Assembly: GCA_903871605.1 (NCBI GenBank)
Contig: CAIQHF010000022.1
Coordinates: forward strand, 62,001-126,000
Reading direction: 5' to 3'
DNA length: 64,000 nucleotides
Origin: an uncultured Sphingomonadaceae bacterium
GTDB lineage: Bacteria > Pseudomonadota > Alphaproteobacteria > Sphingomonadales > Sphingomonadaceae
Part shown: positions 28,151 to 36,741 of the stretch, piece after piece
How the letters are laid out: every line of letters begins with the position of its first letter
How positions within the stretch are numbered: position 1 is the first letter of the stretch
The notes under the pieces: model-generated
Seen by the model: only the letters and a program-made list of their open reading frames with translations
Databases searched by the model: none
What the model was told of the DNA's origin: nothing
Made by a program: the position numbers and the translations under genes

Positions 28151-29220
28151 TCCGCATCGCCTATATCATCAATTCGGTGGAAGGCGGCGGCGCGGCGCTT
28201 CCCGTACCCTCGATCGCCGACGTGCTCCGCGAAGGCGGCGCCGACATCCGGGTGCTCGCCCTCACCCGCCGCGACGGCCGCGCGCTTGCCGCGATGGAGG
28301 CCGCCGGGCTCGAGGTGCACGTGCGGGACGGTGGCGAGACGGACCATCGCGCGGCGCTGGTCTGGCTCGACCGCGAAATTGCAGCACTACGGCCGACGCA
28401 TCTGTGGACGTCGCTGACACGCGCGACGCTGCTCGGTCAGCTGGTCGGCTTGCGCCGTCGCCTGCCCGTCGCGAGTTGGCAGCATGCCGCCTATCTCAAA
28501 CCCGGCAACCGCCGGCTGCTGCGGGCGATGCAGCCGCTTTCCAGGCTGTGGATCGGCGATTCCGACGCGGTGACGCGGCTTACCGCCGAGCGGCTCAAGG
28601 TGCCCGCCTCCCGCCTGATGCAATGGCCGATCTTCCGCGCCGACCCCGACGCGCCGCAATCCGTCGCGTGGACGGCCGGAAGCCCGGTTCGGATCGGCAG
28701 CCTCGGTCGATTGCACCTGGTCAAGGGCTATGATGTGCTGATCGATGCGCTCGCCGCGCTCCCGCCAGGCGTCGCGCCCTACCAGCTGTCGATCGCGGGA
28801 GACGGCGCGGAGCGGGACGCCCTGCAAGCGCGCGCCAACGCCCTCGGGCTGACCGACGTGCGTCTGGTCGGCTATGCCGACGATCCGCGCGCCTTTCTGG
28901 CGGGGCTGCACCTCTACGTCCAGCCGTCGCGTTCGGAGGGGCTTTGCGTCGCGGCGCACGAGGCGATGCAGGCAGGGCTGCCCGTCGTCGCCAGCGCGGT
29001 CGGCCAGCTGCCCTATTCGATCGTCGACGGCCGATCGGGGTTCACGGTGCCACCAAACGATGCGCCGGCGTTGGCGCGGGCCCTCGCGACGATGCTGTCA
29101 CGGCCCGACGACCTCGCCGCGATCGGCGCCACCGCCCGGATCGACGTGCTCGACCGCTTCGGCCCCGATCACTTCCGCGCCGCCGGGCTGGCGGTGCTCG
29201 ATCGGTTGCGCTCTTTCTAA
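28147..29220 (+). CDS. GT4-family glycosyltransferase
   Basis: A 357-aa second GT4 enzyme. The N-terminus MIRIAYIINSVEGGGAALPVPSIADVLREGGADIRVLAL carries the glycine-rich acceptor loop. The donor-binding half has IGSLGRLHLVKGYDVLIDALAAL, LSIAGDGAERDALQARANALGLTDVRLVGYADDP and VQPSRSEGLCVAAHEAMQAGLPVVASAVGQLPY, with the conserved Glu pair. It is translationally coupled to the preceding GT4 gene by a 4-bp overlap. Its stop codon overlaps that of the convergent propeller gene (29217-29220). Together the two suggest sequential sugar additions in a capsule or O-chain pathway. Confidence 0.88.
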   Translation: MIRIAYIINSVEGGGAALPVPSIADVLREGGADIRVLALTRRDGRALAAMEAAGLEVHVRDGGETDHRAALVWLDREIAALRPTHLWTSLTRATLLGQLVGLRRRLPVASWQHAAYLKPGNRRLLRAMQPLSRLWIGDSDAVTRLTAERLKVPASRLMQWPIFRADPDAPQSVAWTAGSPVRIGSLGRLHLVKGYDVLIDALAALPPGVAPYQLSIAGDGAERDALQARANALGLTDVRLVGYADDPRAFLAGLHLYVQPSRSEGLCVAAHEAMQAGLPVVASAVGQLPYSIVDGRSGFTVPPNDAPALARALATMLSRPDDLAAIGATARIDVLDRFGPDHFRAAGLAVLDRLRSF

Positions 29221-30107
29221 CGTCGCCGCGGTTCGCGCCGCGCAAGCACCGCGAGACTGCGCGGCGAGAGCACCCTCCGCTTGACGTCGACCAGCGTCCG
29301 CTCGCCGACCGATGACAGCGTGTGCAACCCTTGATCGAAGGGCGCGAAGCCTGCAGGTGCGCGGATCGCATCTCCCGCCTCGGCGACGAAGAGGTCCGGC
29401 GTCAGTCGCTCGATCGCCAAAGGCCGTATCGCGCCGCCATAGGTCGCGCTGCAATCCTGAACAGGGAGCACCAGCCGGCCGTCGACCATCGCGGGGGTGC
29501 CGCCCGGCCGGCTGCTCGTCGGATCGCGGCGGAGCGGATTGGCGAGATGTGCGTGCCACGGACCCTCGAGCCGCTCCGCCCACGCCGCGAACAGCGCACC
29601 GGTCTTGTCGACCGCGCGGTCGGTGGACGAATAGAGCAGCCACCAAAGCCCGTCGTGGAAGACCGGCGTCGCGTCGACGGCGACATGATCGAGCGCCACG
29701 CGCGTGGCCGGCACCCAGCGCCAGGGAAACGCCTCGGCGCGATAGAGTGTGAGCGCCCCGGAGCGATGCGCCTCGGGGAGCATCCACGTCTCGCCCTGGG
29801 CCTCGAACACATAGGGATAGGAAAGATGCCACGGCTCGTCGAGCACGCGACGGCGGTCGAGCAGCACGAAATCGGCATCGAACAGCAGACATTCGATGAC
29901 GCCGCGCCGGGTGCGATAATCATAGAGCTCGACGAAGACATGCAGGCGACCGTCGCGGACCAGCCCGAATGGATCGGCGAGGAAGCGCAGATATCCCTCC
30001 CCGGGAAGCCAGCTGTGCGCATGACCAGCGATGGTTCCGTCACGCAGGATCGTCTCGATCGGCGCATCGACGAGAAGCGGACGCCAGATGTCTTTGGCAA
30101 GCGGCAT
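29217..30107 (-). CDS. GINT1 N-terminal-domain-like beta-propeller protein
   Basis: A 296-aa protein resembling the N-terminal domain found in plant glucosamine inositolphosphorylceramide transferase 1 and in many bacterial glycan clusters. It looks like a five-bladed GH43-type propeller, with repeats such as YLRFLADPFGLVRDGRLHVFVELYDYRTRRGVIEC, HLSYPYVFEAQGETWMLPEAHRSGALTLYRA and VDATPVFHDGLWWLLYSSTDRAVDKTGALFAAWAERLEGPW. Some relatives are fused to formyltransferases. Its exact reaction is unknown; a sugar-binding or transferase-accessory role is inferred from the surrounding glycosyltransferases. The start at 30107 (MPLAKDIWRPLL) is preferred to the track's 30242. Confidence 0.7.
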   Translation of the reverse strand: MPLAKDIWRPLLVDAPIETILRDGTIAGHAHSWLPGEGYLRFLADPFGLVRDGRLHVFVELYDYRTRRGVIECLLFDADFVLLDRRRVLDEPWHLSYPYVFEAQGETWMLPEAHRSGALTLYRAEAFPWRWVPATRVALDHVAVDATPVFHDGLWWLLYSSTDRAVDKTGALFAAWAERLEGPWHAHLANPLRRDPTSSRPGGTPAMVDGRLVLPVQDCSATYGGAIRPLAIERLTPDLFVAEAGDAIRAPAGFAPFDQGLHTLSSVGERTLVDVKRRVLSPRSLAVLARREPRRR

Positions 30108-30147
30108 GGCGTTTCCCCTCCCACGCGCGCCGCACGGGGGCAAGCGG

Positions 30148-31368
30148 TCAGGCGCGAGCGCCGTCAAGACGATCGGTCGCCGACCCGGCCGACGATGATC
30201 GCGCCGGCGCGGTCGGGCGGCTCGCGGCGGCCAGCACGGCACGCGCCGCGCGCAACGCCGACGGTTCGTCGGTAAGATCGAAGCTGCGCGCGAAGAGCGC
30301 CTCCTGCACCGGCCGATAGCCGACCTGACGCTGTTCTGCGCGATCGAGCGCGGCGCCCAGCGATGCGGGACCGTCGATCACCGCGCCGGCCTGCCAATGT
30401 GCATAGTTGGGATTGCCGATCCAGTCGACGCCGTGGCTGTCGAGGAAGACACAGGGTCGCGGCCGCTGAAGGAATTCATAGACCTGGCTGCTGACGTCGC
30501 CGAGATAGATGTCGGCCGCGGACGTATAGGTCATGTCGGTGCTGGCGCGGCTGCCGAGATCGACATGGATGTTGGGCGCCGCGAGCACGCCGGGATCGAT
30601 CTCGCCCGGCCGGTCGATGCGCAACCGATCGATGGTCAGCACGAACCGGCGCTGGAACAGCATGACATGCGGCGCGAAGATCAGATTATAGCGATCGTCG
30701 TGCACGAAGTGGTCGAGCACCGCGCGGCCGTGCCGGAACCAAGACGAGAGATGCGGCGACGGATGGGGATTGTAGAGGACGGTCGGCTTGCCGTTCGCCT
30801 GAAAAGGCAGGCGTGCCGGCGTCTCGGGGAGCAGATCGAATTTGGGATAGCCGACGATCGTGAGGCGGTCGGCCGGGACCCCCGCCTCCGCGATCAGCCG
30901 GTCGCGAATCTTGGGCCCCGAGACCAGGACATGATCGAACTCGGCGCTCGCCTTGTCGAAACCGATCGCGCGATCGCCGGCGCCATGCCGCGTATGGATC
31001 AAGCGCAGTCCCGAGAGGCCGTAGCGCGTCTTGAGCAACAGCGAGGTCTTCTCGGCGACTACCAGCGCGTCGAGCGATCCGAAGAAGTCGAGATTGTCGC
31101 GATAGATGCCGAGCTTGGTCGCAGGCAGAAGCGCCTCGAGGTGACGGGCGGCGAAACGCGTCAGCGGTTTGCGCAGCGCAAGCTCGATGATCGGAAGAGC
31201 GACGCCTTTTTCCGCGCACAGACGCCGCACCTCGTCGGTCAGCCGTGCATTGCTCGTGGCGATCACGATCTCGGTCGACGGCGACAATCCGGCGAGCGCG
31301 ATCGCGATCGGCAAGGAGTGCGCGACCTGGTGGATTTGATCGTGGTTGAAAAGAAAACCGATTTTCAT
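30148..31368 (-). CDS. CDP-glycerol glycerophosphotransferase-like protein
   Basis: A 406-aa protein resembling the TagB/TagF-type glycerophosphotransferase superfamily and related sphingomonad glycan proteins. Diagnostic-looking segments are LIHTRHGAGDRAIGFDKASAEFDHVLVSGPKIRDRL (the HGxG pocket near residue 143), TIVGYPKFDLL, VLYNPHPSPHLSSW and the C-terminal MTYTSAADIYLGDVSSQVYEFL, which corresponds to the D-x-S-S motif of the nucleotide site. The family transfers polyol-phosphate or sugar units to surface polymers. The start at ATG 31368 gives MKIGFLFNHDQIHQVAH. It is leftward, with a likely promoter facing the divergent flippase gene; the exact donor is unknown. Confidence 0.7.
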   Translation of the reverse strand: MKIGFLFNHDQIHQVAHSLPIAIALAGLSPSTEIVIATSNARLTDEVRRLCAEKGVALPIIELALRKPLTRFAARHLEALLPATKLGIYRDNLDFFGSLDALVVAEKTSLLLKTRYGLSGLRLIHTRHGAGDRAIGFDKASAEFDHVLVSGPKIRDRLIAEAGVPADRLTIVGYPKFDLLPETPARLPFQANGKPTVLYNPHPSPHLSSWFRHGRAVLDHFVHDDRYNLIFAPHVMLFQRRFVLTIDRLRIDRPGEIDPGVLAAPNIHVDLGSRASTDMTYTSAADIYLGDVSSQVYEFLQRPRPCVFLDSHGVDWIGNPNYAHWQAGAVIDGPASLGAALDRAEQRQVGYRPVQEALFARSFDLTDEPSALRAARAVLAAASRPTAPARSSSAGSATDRLDGARA

Positions 31369-31507
31369 GCTGCTCTGCGTCTCGATGCGGGGCCCGTGGC
31401 ATAGCAGACCGCAAGCGTGCGCACCCCTCATCATGTTAGGGTGCCTGCAGACGCGTTTCGCGTGCCAGCCCCGTGCATTCGCGGCCGTTCCTCGCTAGGG
31501 GGCGCCG

Positions 31508-32869
31508 ATGACCGAGCCCGCCCATCAAAGCCGCTCCGAATCCGGCCTGACCCGCGTCCTGTCCAACCTCGCCCATCTGCTGGGCGGCAAGGCCGCGGCG
31601 GGGTTGATGAGCCTCGTCTATCTGGTCGTCGTCGCGCGCACACTCGGCGCGCGCGACTATGGCGTTCTGGTCCTCGTCAACGGCTATGTGCTGTTCGTCG
31701 GCAGCCTGATCGCGTTTTCGGGCTTTCACGGCGTGGTACGTTACGGAACGCTCGCGCTCGAGGCGCGCGATCCCGCCCGGCTGGCGCGGATCGTTCGCTT
31801 CATGGCGTTGGTCGAGCTTGTCTTCGGGCTGCTCGCCCTGGTCGTCACGGCTGCGCTGGTGCCGTTCGTCGGGCCACGCTTGGGATGGTCGACGGATGCG
31901 ATGCGGATCGCGGTCCCCTACAGCCTTGCCGTGTTCGCGACGGTGCGCGCGACGCCGCAGGGGCTGCTTCAGCTCGCCAACCGATTCGATCTGATCGGCC
32001 TGCATCAAGCGGTCTCGCCCACCGTCCGACTGATCGGTACCGTGATTGTCTGGGCGACGGGGCCGAGCCTCCATGCCTTTCTCGTCGTCTGGCTGATCTC
32101 GTCGCTCGCCGAGGGCGCGGCGATGTGGGGCATGGGGCTGGTCGGCTGGCGTCGACTGATGGGAGGCGAGCGGCTGCCGGGTCCGTGGCGGGGCGTGCTG
32201 CGCGAGGATCGCGGTTTCGGACGGTTCACGCTCGTCGCCAATCTCGACATCACGCTGCAGGAACTCGCCCCCAACCTTGCACCGCTGACGATCGGATGGA
32301 TGCTCGGCCCGATCGCCGCGGGGCTGTTCTCGCTCGCGATGCGCGCGACCAACCTCCTCCAGCAACCCGCCAAGCTGCTCAGTCAGGCGAGCTATGCGGT
32401 GCTCGCCGACCAGGTCGCCAAGCGTCGCTTCGGCCAGCTGCGGCGGACGGTATGGCGCAGCGCCGCGCTGGCCGGCTCGATTGCGACGCCGATCGTGCTC
32501 GCGCTTTGGCTTGCCGGCGACCGGCTGCTCCCGCTGATCGGCGGCAGGACGTTTCGCGGCGGCTCGACGATCGTGACGCTGATCGCCGGCGCCAGACTCT
32601 GCGGCTTGATTGCCTCGCCCATCTCGTCCGGGCTGACCGCCTTGGGCCGGCCGCAACGCTCGATGCTGGTCACGCTCGCGACCAACCTGGCGCTCTACCC
32701 GCTCCTGCCCGTGTTGATCCTGTGGATCGGCCTGCACGGCGCGGGGCTTCATGCGCTGCTCCAGAACGTGGTCGCGACGACTATGCTGATCCTGTTCTTC
32801 GCGCGCGACGCGCGCGATCCTCGCCCGTCTTCCGCCGCGGCGGCGCCGGGCGGCCTCGGCTCCGACTGA
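31508..32869 (+). CDS. Wzx-type polysaccharide flippase
   Basis: A 453-aa polytopic membrane protein of the polysaccharide transporter (MOP/PST) superfamily, with about 12 helices. The N-terminal LTRVLSNLAHLLGGKAAAGLMSLVYLVVVARTLGARDYGVLVL is typical of RfbX/Wzx. Later blocks ELAPNLAPLTIGWMLGPIAAGLFSLAMRATNLLQQPAKLLSQASYAVLA and SSGLTALGRPQRSML also match that family. It would flip undecaprenyl-linked repeat units across the inner membrane and is the natural export partner of the two GT4 enzymes to its left. It is rightward and monocistronic here, followed by a large intergenic region. Confidence 0.85.
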   Translation: MTEPAHQSRSESGLTRVLSNLAHLLGGKAAAGLMSLVYLVVVARTLGARDYGVLVLVNGYVLFVGSLIAFSGFHGVVRYGTLALEARDPARLARIVRFMALVELVFGLLALVVTAALVPFVGPRLGWSTDAMRIAVPYSLAVFATVRATPQGLLQLANRFDLIGLHQAVSPTVRLIGTVIVWATGPSLHAFLVVWLISSLAEGAAMWGMGLVGWRRLMGGERLPGPWRGVLREDRGFGRFTLVANLDITLQELAPNLAPLTIGWMLGPIAAGLFSLAMRATNLLQQPAKLLSQASYAVLADQVAKRRFGQLRRTVWRSAALAGSIATPIVLALWLAGDRLLPLIGGRTFRGGSTIVTLIAGARLCGLIASPISSGLTALGRPQRSMLVTLATNLALYPLLPVLILWIGLHGAGLHALLQNVVATTMLILFFARDARDPRPSSAAAAPGGLGSD

Positions 32870-33450
32870 CGGGCCGATGCGCCAACTCGGCCGAGGTTCG
32901 GCCGCAGGGGTCGCGTGGCAGTATCGGGCGAAGGGCGCCTTCCCCGCGACGATCGTCGGCAGCGCCGCCGTCCCTTGTTCAGAGCATGGGAACGACCGCC
33001 TCCTGCGCGTGCCACGACGCTCCGGAACCGCGTCGGCAAGATCCCGGACGCATTCTTGGAAGATATTGCGCTGCACCGCACAACAACGCCGAAATAACTC
33101 GACTCGTCGATATTGATAAACGACTCGTCGTAATCAATTTATGATAGTATAGACTATCGATCCCAAATAGCTCGCAAGGACGCGTACAGCCAGCAGAGGC
33201 AGATGTTGCAAAGTGCAGATTCAATAAGCTGAGAGCTTCTATGGCCTCCCTCCGATAATGTTTCGACTCTTCGTCGTTTATGTCTGCGAACCTGCAAATA
33301 TCACCATGTATTTATCCTGTCTCTTTTTGGGTCATGGCGCGAGTGAAGCGATCTCGTCACACATGAAAACAATCTTCATCAGGTGAATGGCGCTGCAGCC
33401 TGCGTTGGGTTAGAGTTAATGCCGCGCTAACCACGTACGGGAGCTTAAGC
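32870..33450. other. 581-bp intergenic region with AT-rich island and nested dyads
   Basis: No convincing gene is present; the ORF-track entries here lack family features. From about 33090 to 33400 base composition drops well below the surrounding GC level. It contains two copies of the near-palindrome CGACTCGTCG (33100-33109 and 33121-33130, 21 bp apart), the perfect dyad GATAGT-ATAG-ACTATC (33143-33158), and an AAGCT/AGCTT hairpin. It separates the flippase from rpfF and probably holds regulatory sites or an unrecognised small RNA. Confidence 0.6.
33408..33432. promoter_or_regulatory. Dyad with CtrA-like half-sites just upstream of rpfF-like gene
   Basis: The perfect 6-bp inverted repeat GGTTAG...CTAACC spans 33408-33432. 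Inside it, TTAA-N7-CTAA (33416-33430) is one base from the CtrA consensus TTAA-N7-TTAA. It ends about 18 bp before the start codon, overlapping the expected promoter. The regulator is a guess. Confidence 0.35.
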
Positions 33451-34377
33451 ATGGCCCAGTCGTCCATCGTTCACGATCCCGTGGCGGTTGAGCCTGCCGA
33501 CGCGCTGACGCCGCACATCGCGCTTCATCCCCAGTCGGGCGACCGGGGACGACTGTTCGATCTGGGACAGCTCGATTGTCGTCACGACGCGGAATTTCAC
33601 ACGCTGTGGACGTTCATGACGCCCAGCCAGCGCCCCAATTTCAACGAGTCGATGCTCCAGGATTTCGAGACCTGGCAGTCCGAGATCGTCCGCACGCTGG
33701 GCAGCCCCGAGATCGCGCTGCGCTATCTGGTGCTCGGCTCGCGCTTCCCCCGCGTGTTCAACTACGGCGGCGATCTCGAGCTGTTCACCAAGCATATTCT
33801 CGCCGGCGACCGCGCGGCGCTCGAAAGCTACGGCAAGGCCTGCGTCCGTATCCTCCACCGCAACATGCTGGGCCTCGGCCTGCCGCTGATCACGATTGCG
33901 CTGGTGCAGGGCGAGGCGCTCGGCGGAGGCTTCGAGTCGATCCTGTCGTTCGACGTCGTGATCGCGGAGCGCGATGCGCGTTTCGGCCTGCCTGAATCGA
34001 TGTTCGGCCTGTTTCCCGGAATGGGCGCGCACAGCTTCCTGTCGCGGCGGATCGGCAGCGCGCGCGCCGAGGAGATGATCCGGACCAGCCGCATCTATTC
34101 GGCCGAGGAGCTCCACGCGCTCGGCCTTGTCCACGTGCTGGCAGATCCCGGCAAGGGCGAGGAGGCGGCGAAGGACTATATCCGGCGCAACCATCGCTAT
34201 CATGCCGGCCAACTCGGCGCGCGGCGCGCGGCGCGACTGGTCGAGAATATCAGCCTTCAGGAGCTGGAGGATATCGTCGAGATCTGGGCGGATTCGGCGC
34301 TCGGGCTCAATCCCGGCCAGCTCAAGATGATGGGGCGGCTCGCCGGCGCCCAGACGCGGCTGTCGCTGGCCTCATGA
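33451..34377 (+). CDS. RpfF-like crotonase, putative DSF-family signal synthase
   Basis: A 308-aa enoyl-CoA hydratase/isomerase-fold protein. It looks like RpfF, which makes cis-2-unsaturated fatty acid signals (DSF) from acyl-ACP. Family blocks are NYGGDLELFTKHI, IALVQGEALGGGFESILSFDVVIAE and GLPESMFGLFPGMGAHSFLSRRIG. The two glutamates E162 and E182 are spaced 20 residues apart, like the catalytic pair E141/E161 of Xanthomonas RpfF. It is about 20 residues longer than RpfF at the N-terminus. A GGGAGC ribosome-binding site precedes the start. No rpfC/rpfG genes are adjacent, but the convergent neighbour is a GGDEF-EAL protein. It could instead be another crotonase, yet the FPGMGA(H/Y)SF block favours RpfF. 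Confidence 0.8.
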   Translation: MAQSSIVHDPVAVEPADALTPHIALHPQSGDRGRLFDLGQLDCRHDAEFHTLWTFMTPSQRPNFNESMLQDFETWQSEIVRTLGSPEIALRYLVLGSRFPRVFNYGGDLELFTKHILAGDRAALESYGKACVRILHRNMLGLGLPLITIALVQGEALGGGFESILSFDVVIAERDARFGLPESMFGLFPGMGAHSFLSRRIGSARAEEMIRTSRIYSAEELHALGLVHVLADPGKGEEAAKDYIRRNHRYHAGQLGARRAARLVENISLQELEDIVEIWADSALGLNPGQLKMMGRLAGAQTRLSLAS

Positions 34378-36348
34378 GGCGTTGCGCGCGAGCCTGAGCA
34401 TCGGCGCGCGCTTCGCCGGCACCACCACGCCCTGATCGAGCAGAACGGCGAGCTCGGCTGCGGGAATCGGCATGCTCAGGAAGAAGCCCTGGACGCCGGC
34501 GCAGCCGAGTTCGCGCACCTGGTCGAGCTGGCTCGCGGTCTCGACACCCTCGGCGACGGTCTCGACCTCGAGCGTCCGCGCGAGGCTGACGACCGCATTG
34601 ACGATCGCGCGCGCGGTGCGGTTTTCTTCGATGTTGCGGACGAAACTGCTGTCAATCTTGATCTTGTCGAACGCATATTTGTGCAGATAGGCGAGGCTCG
34701 AATAGCCCGTGCCGAAATCGTCGAGGACAAGCCGCGCCCCGATCCGTCGCAGCGCCTTGAGCATCGTGTTCGATTGCTCGCTGTCGTCCATGAACACCGT
34801 TTCGGTGATCTCGAGCTCAAGCTGCTGCGCGGGAAGGCCCGAAGCGATGAGCGCGCTCATCACCGATTGCAGAAGGTCCGCGCGCTTGAGGAGCATCGGC
34901 GAGATGTTGACCGCGACGCGAATATCGTTGGGCCACGTCTTCGCGGCGCGGCAGGCCTCGGTCAATACCCAGGCGGTGATGTCGGCGATCTGGCCGGTCC
35001 GCTCGGCGAGCGGGATGAACTCGACCGGGCTGACCAATCCGCGCGTCGGGTGGTGCCACCGGATCAGCGCTTCGCAGCAGGTGACCTGCGACGACCCGAG
35101 ATTGAGGATCGGCTGATAGTAAAGTTCGAGCTCGTGGCGTTCGATCGCGAGCCGCAGGCTTTGCTCGGTCTCGCGCATCTGCATCAGCTTGTGTTGCATT
35201 GCGGGTTCGAACTCGCAGCTCGAATTCCGCCCCATCGCCTTGGCATGGTAGAGCGCCATGTCGGCATATTTGAGGAGTATCTCGGCGTCGAGCCCGGCAT
35301 GCGGCACGGTCACGATGCCGATCGACACCGACACGTGCAGCGACGCGCCGTCGATCAGCAGCGGCGTGTTGAACAGCCCGAGAATGCGGTCCGCCAGCGC
35401 CCTGGCCGCGCGCCGATCGACGCCGGCGGCAAGCAGCACGAACTCGTCGCCGCCAAAGCGCGCCAGGCAATCCTGCGTGCGCGCGACACTCTGCAGCCGC
35501 TCGGCGACGACCCGCAGCAGCTGGTCGCCCACGGGATGGCCGAGCGTGTCGTTGACCTCCTTGAAGCGGTCGAGATCGATCCACAGCAGGGACGCCGAGT
35601 CGGCACCGCCGCCGAGCTCGAGCAGCCGGTCGAGATTGCTCTTGAGCGCGAAGCGGTTGCGCAGGCCCGTGAGGCTGTCGATCTGCGCCAATCGTTCGAA
35701 GCGCTGCGCGAGCTGCGCCTGGCTGTGCGCGGCGGTCATCGCCTTGAGCACGACGCGGTAGGTCTGGAGCGTGATCTCGAGCATCGCCAGGATGAAGAGG
35801 ACATTGGCGAAGGCGAGCGTCCAGCAGGCGAGATTGCCCCCCTGTGCCAGCGCGATCGTCAGCGGCGCCGCCGCCAGCGACAGCTGACCGATCGCGATCG
35901 CGGGACGGCCCGCATTGCGCCCGGATATGCCCGCGGCATAGCCCGTCGTCGTCGTCGCAGCGAGCATATGGAGCTGGAAGTTGGGCTCGCGGGTGATCGT
36001 CAGATAGGTCATCAGCCCGAGCAGCGCCGCGAACGACCATGCACCGAATTCGTAGAAGCGCTCCCAGACGGCCGCGCGAGCGTTGCGCTCCTCCTCGTTG
36101 GTGTCGCGATATGCCATTGCAGCCGCGACGCGAACCGCGCCGACGAGGCTGATCGCAGCGCCCAGATAGATGAGCACGTGATCGTGCGACGACAGCCCGA
36201 TGATGGCCGAGATCATCGAGCCGGTCAGCGCGCCCGCGGCGAGCGACGACGGCGATGCGAACAGCGTGCCGACAAGCAGCTGCCGGACCTCGCGCGCAAC
36301 GCGCTGGTCGACATCGCGCAACCGCTGCCACCTTCCCAGCACCGCCAA
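34372..36348 (-). CDS. Membrane bifunctional diguanylate cyclase/phosphodiesterase (GGDEF-EAL)
   Basis: A 658-aa protein with about six N-terminal membrane helices (residues 20-195). It is followed by a GGDEF domain (about 215-375; active site RFGGDEFVLL intact near residue 300) and an EAL domain (about 395-645). EAL catalytic motifs are present: CEALIRWHHPTRG, DDFGTGYSSL and ETVAEGVETASQ. It may synthesise or degrade cyclic di-GMP depending on signal input by the membrane module, which has no recognised sensor name. The TTG at 36348 follows GAGGAG and is the most likely start; GTG 36342 is an alternative. Its stop interlocks with that of the rpfF-like gene (TCATGA), so they are tail-to-tail. 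Confidence 0.9.
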   Translation of the reverse strand: MAVLGRWQRLRDVDQRVAREVRQLLVGTLFASPSSLAAGALTGSMISAIIGLSSHDHVLIYLGAAISLVGAVRVAAAMAYRDTNEEERNARAAVWERFYEFGAWSFAALLGLMTYLTITREPNFQLHMLAATTTTGYAAGISGRNAGRPAIAIGQLSLAAAPLTIALAQGGNLACWTLAFANVLFILAMLEITLQTYRVVLKAMTAAHSQAQLAQRFERLAQIDSLTGLRNRFALKSNLDRLLELGGGADSASLLWIDLDRFKEVNDTLGHPVGDQLLRVVAERLQSVARTQDCLARFGGDEFVLLAAGVDRRAARALADRILGLFNTPLLIDGASLHVSVSIGIVTVPHAGLDAEILLKYADMALYHAKAMGRNSSCEFEPAMQHKLMQMRETEQSLRLAIERHELELYYQPILNLGSSQVTCCEALIRWHHPTRGLVSPVEFIPLAERTGQIADITAWVLTEACRAAKTWPNDIRVAVNISPMLLKRADLLQSVMSALIASGLPAQQLELEITETVFMDDSEQSNTMLKALRRIGARLVLDDFGTGYSSLAYLHKYAFDKIKIDSSFVRNIEENRTARAIVNAVVSLARTLEVETVAEGVETASQLDQVRELGCAGVQGFFLSMPIPAAELAVLLDQGVVVPAKRAPMLRLARNAS

Positions 36349-36411
36349 GCCTAGCTCCTCAGGCTGCCGCCAGACGGAATCGTTCCGCCGGGCCGGCCGC
36401 TCCTCGACTGT

Positions 36412-36576
36412 TCAGATGGCGATGAAGCGCAGCAGACCCGCAGCGTCGCCGATACCAGGCACCCGTGCATAGAGGCCGACGAATCGGGCCGCGTCGCGGG
36501 ACAGGGTGAGCGTCCAACGGCCACCGTCCGGACGGTCGACCACCAGAAGCAGGCGTTGCGTTTGGGTTGCGTTCAT
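36412..36576 (-). CDS. Small hypothetical protein (54 aa)
   Basis: A short ORF, below the length of the ORF track, with a protein-like composition: MNATQTQRLLLVVDRP, then GGRWTLTLSRDAARFVGLYA and a hydrophobic end GLLRFIAI. It lies in the same orientation as, and 63 bp upstream of, the GGDEF-EAL gene, between that gene and the RBBP9-type hydrolase. No family is recognised, and the ribosome-binding site is weak. Coding potential is suggested mainly by the amino-acid pattern; it could be a chance ORF. Confidence 0.35.
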   Translation of the reverse strand: MNATQTQRLLLVVDRPDGGRWTLTLSRDAARFVGLYARVPGIGDAAGLLRFIAI

Positions 36577-36741
36577 CGAGCTGAGCCAGTCTTGGAGACA
36601 AGCATCGGGGCTAGTCGAAAATACTTAACAGAACGTCACGCGCGCGCCGCGCGACGATTTCGTCGGGCTGAACAGGCCGCGCTCAGACGCCGCCCGGGCG
36701 CAACGAGGGCCTCCGGGTCGCTTGCGCCGTCGCGAGTCGGG

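Noticed and set aside
31436-33076. 546-aa minus-strand ORF opposite the flippase
   Set aside because: Antisense shadow of wzx with a low-complexity basic/acidic composition and no recognisable domain.
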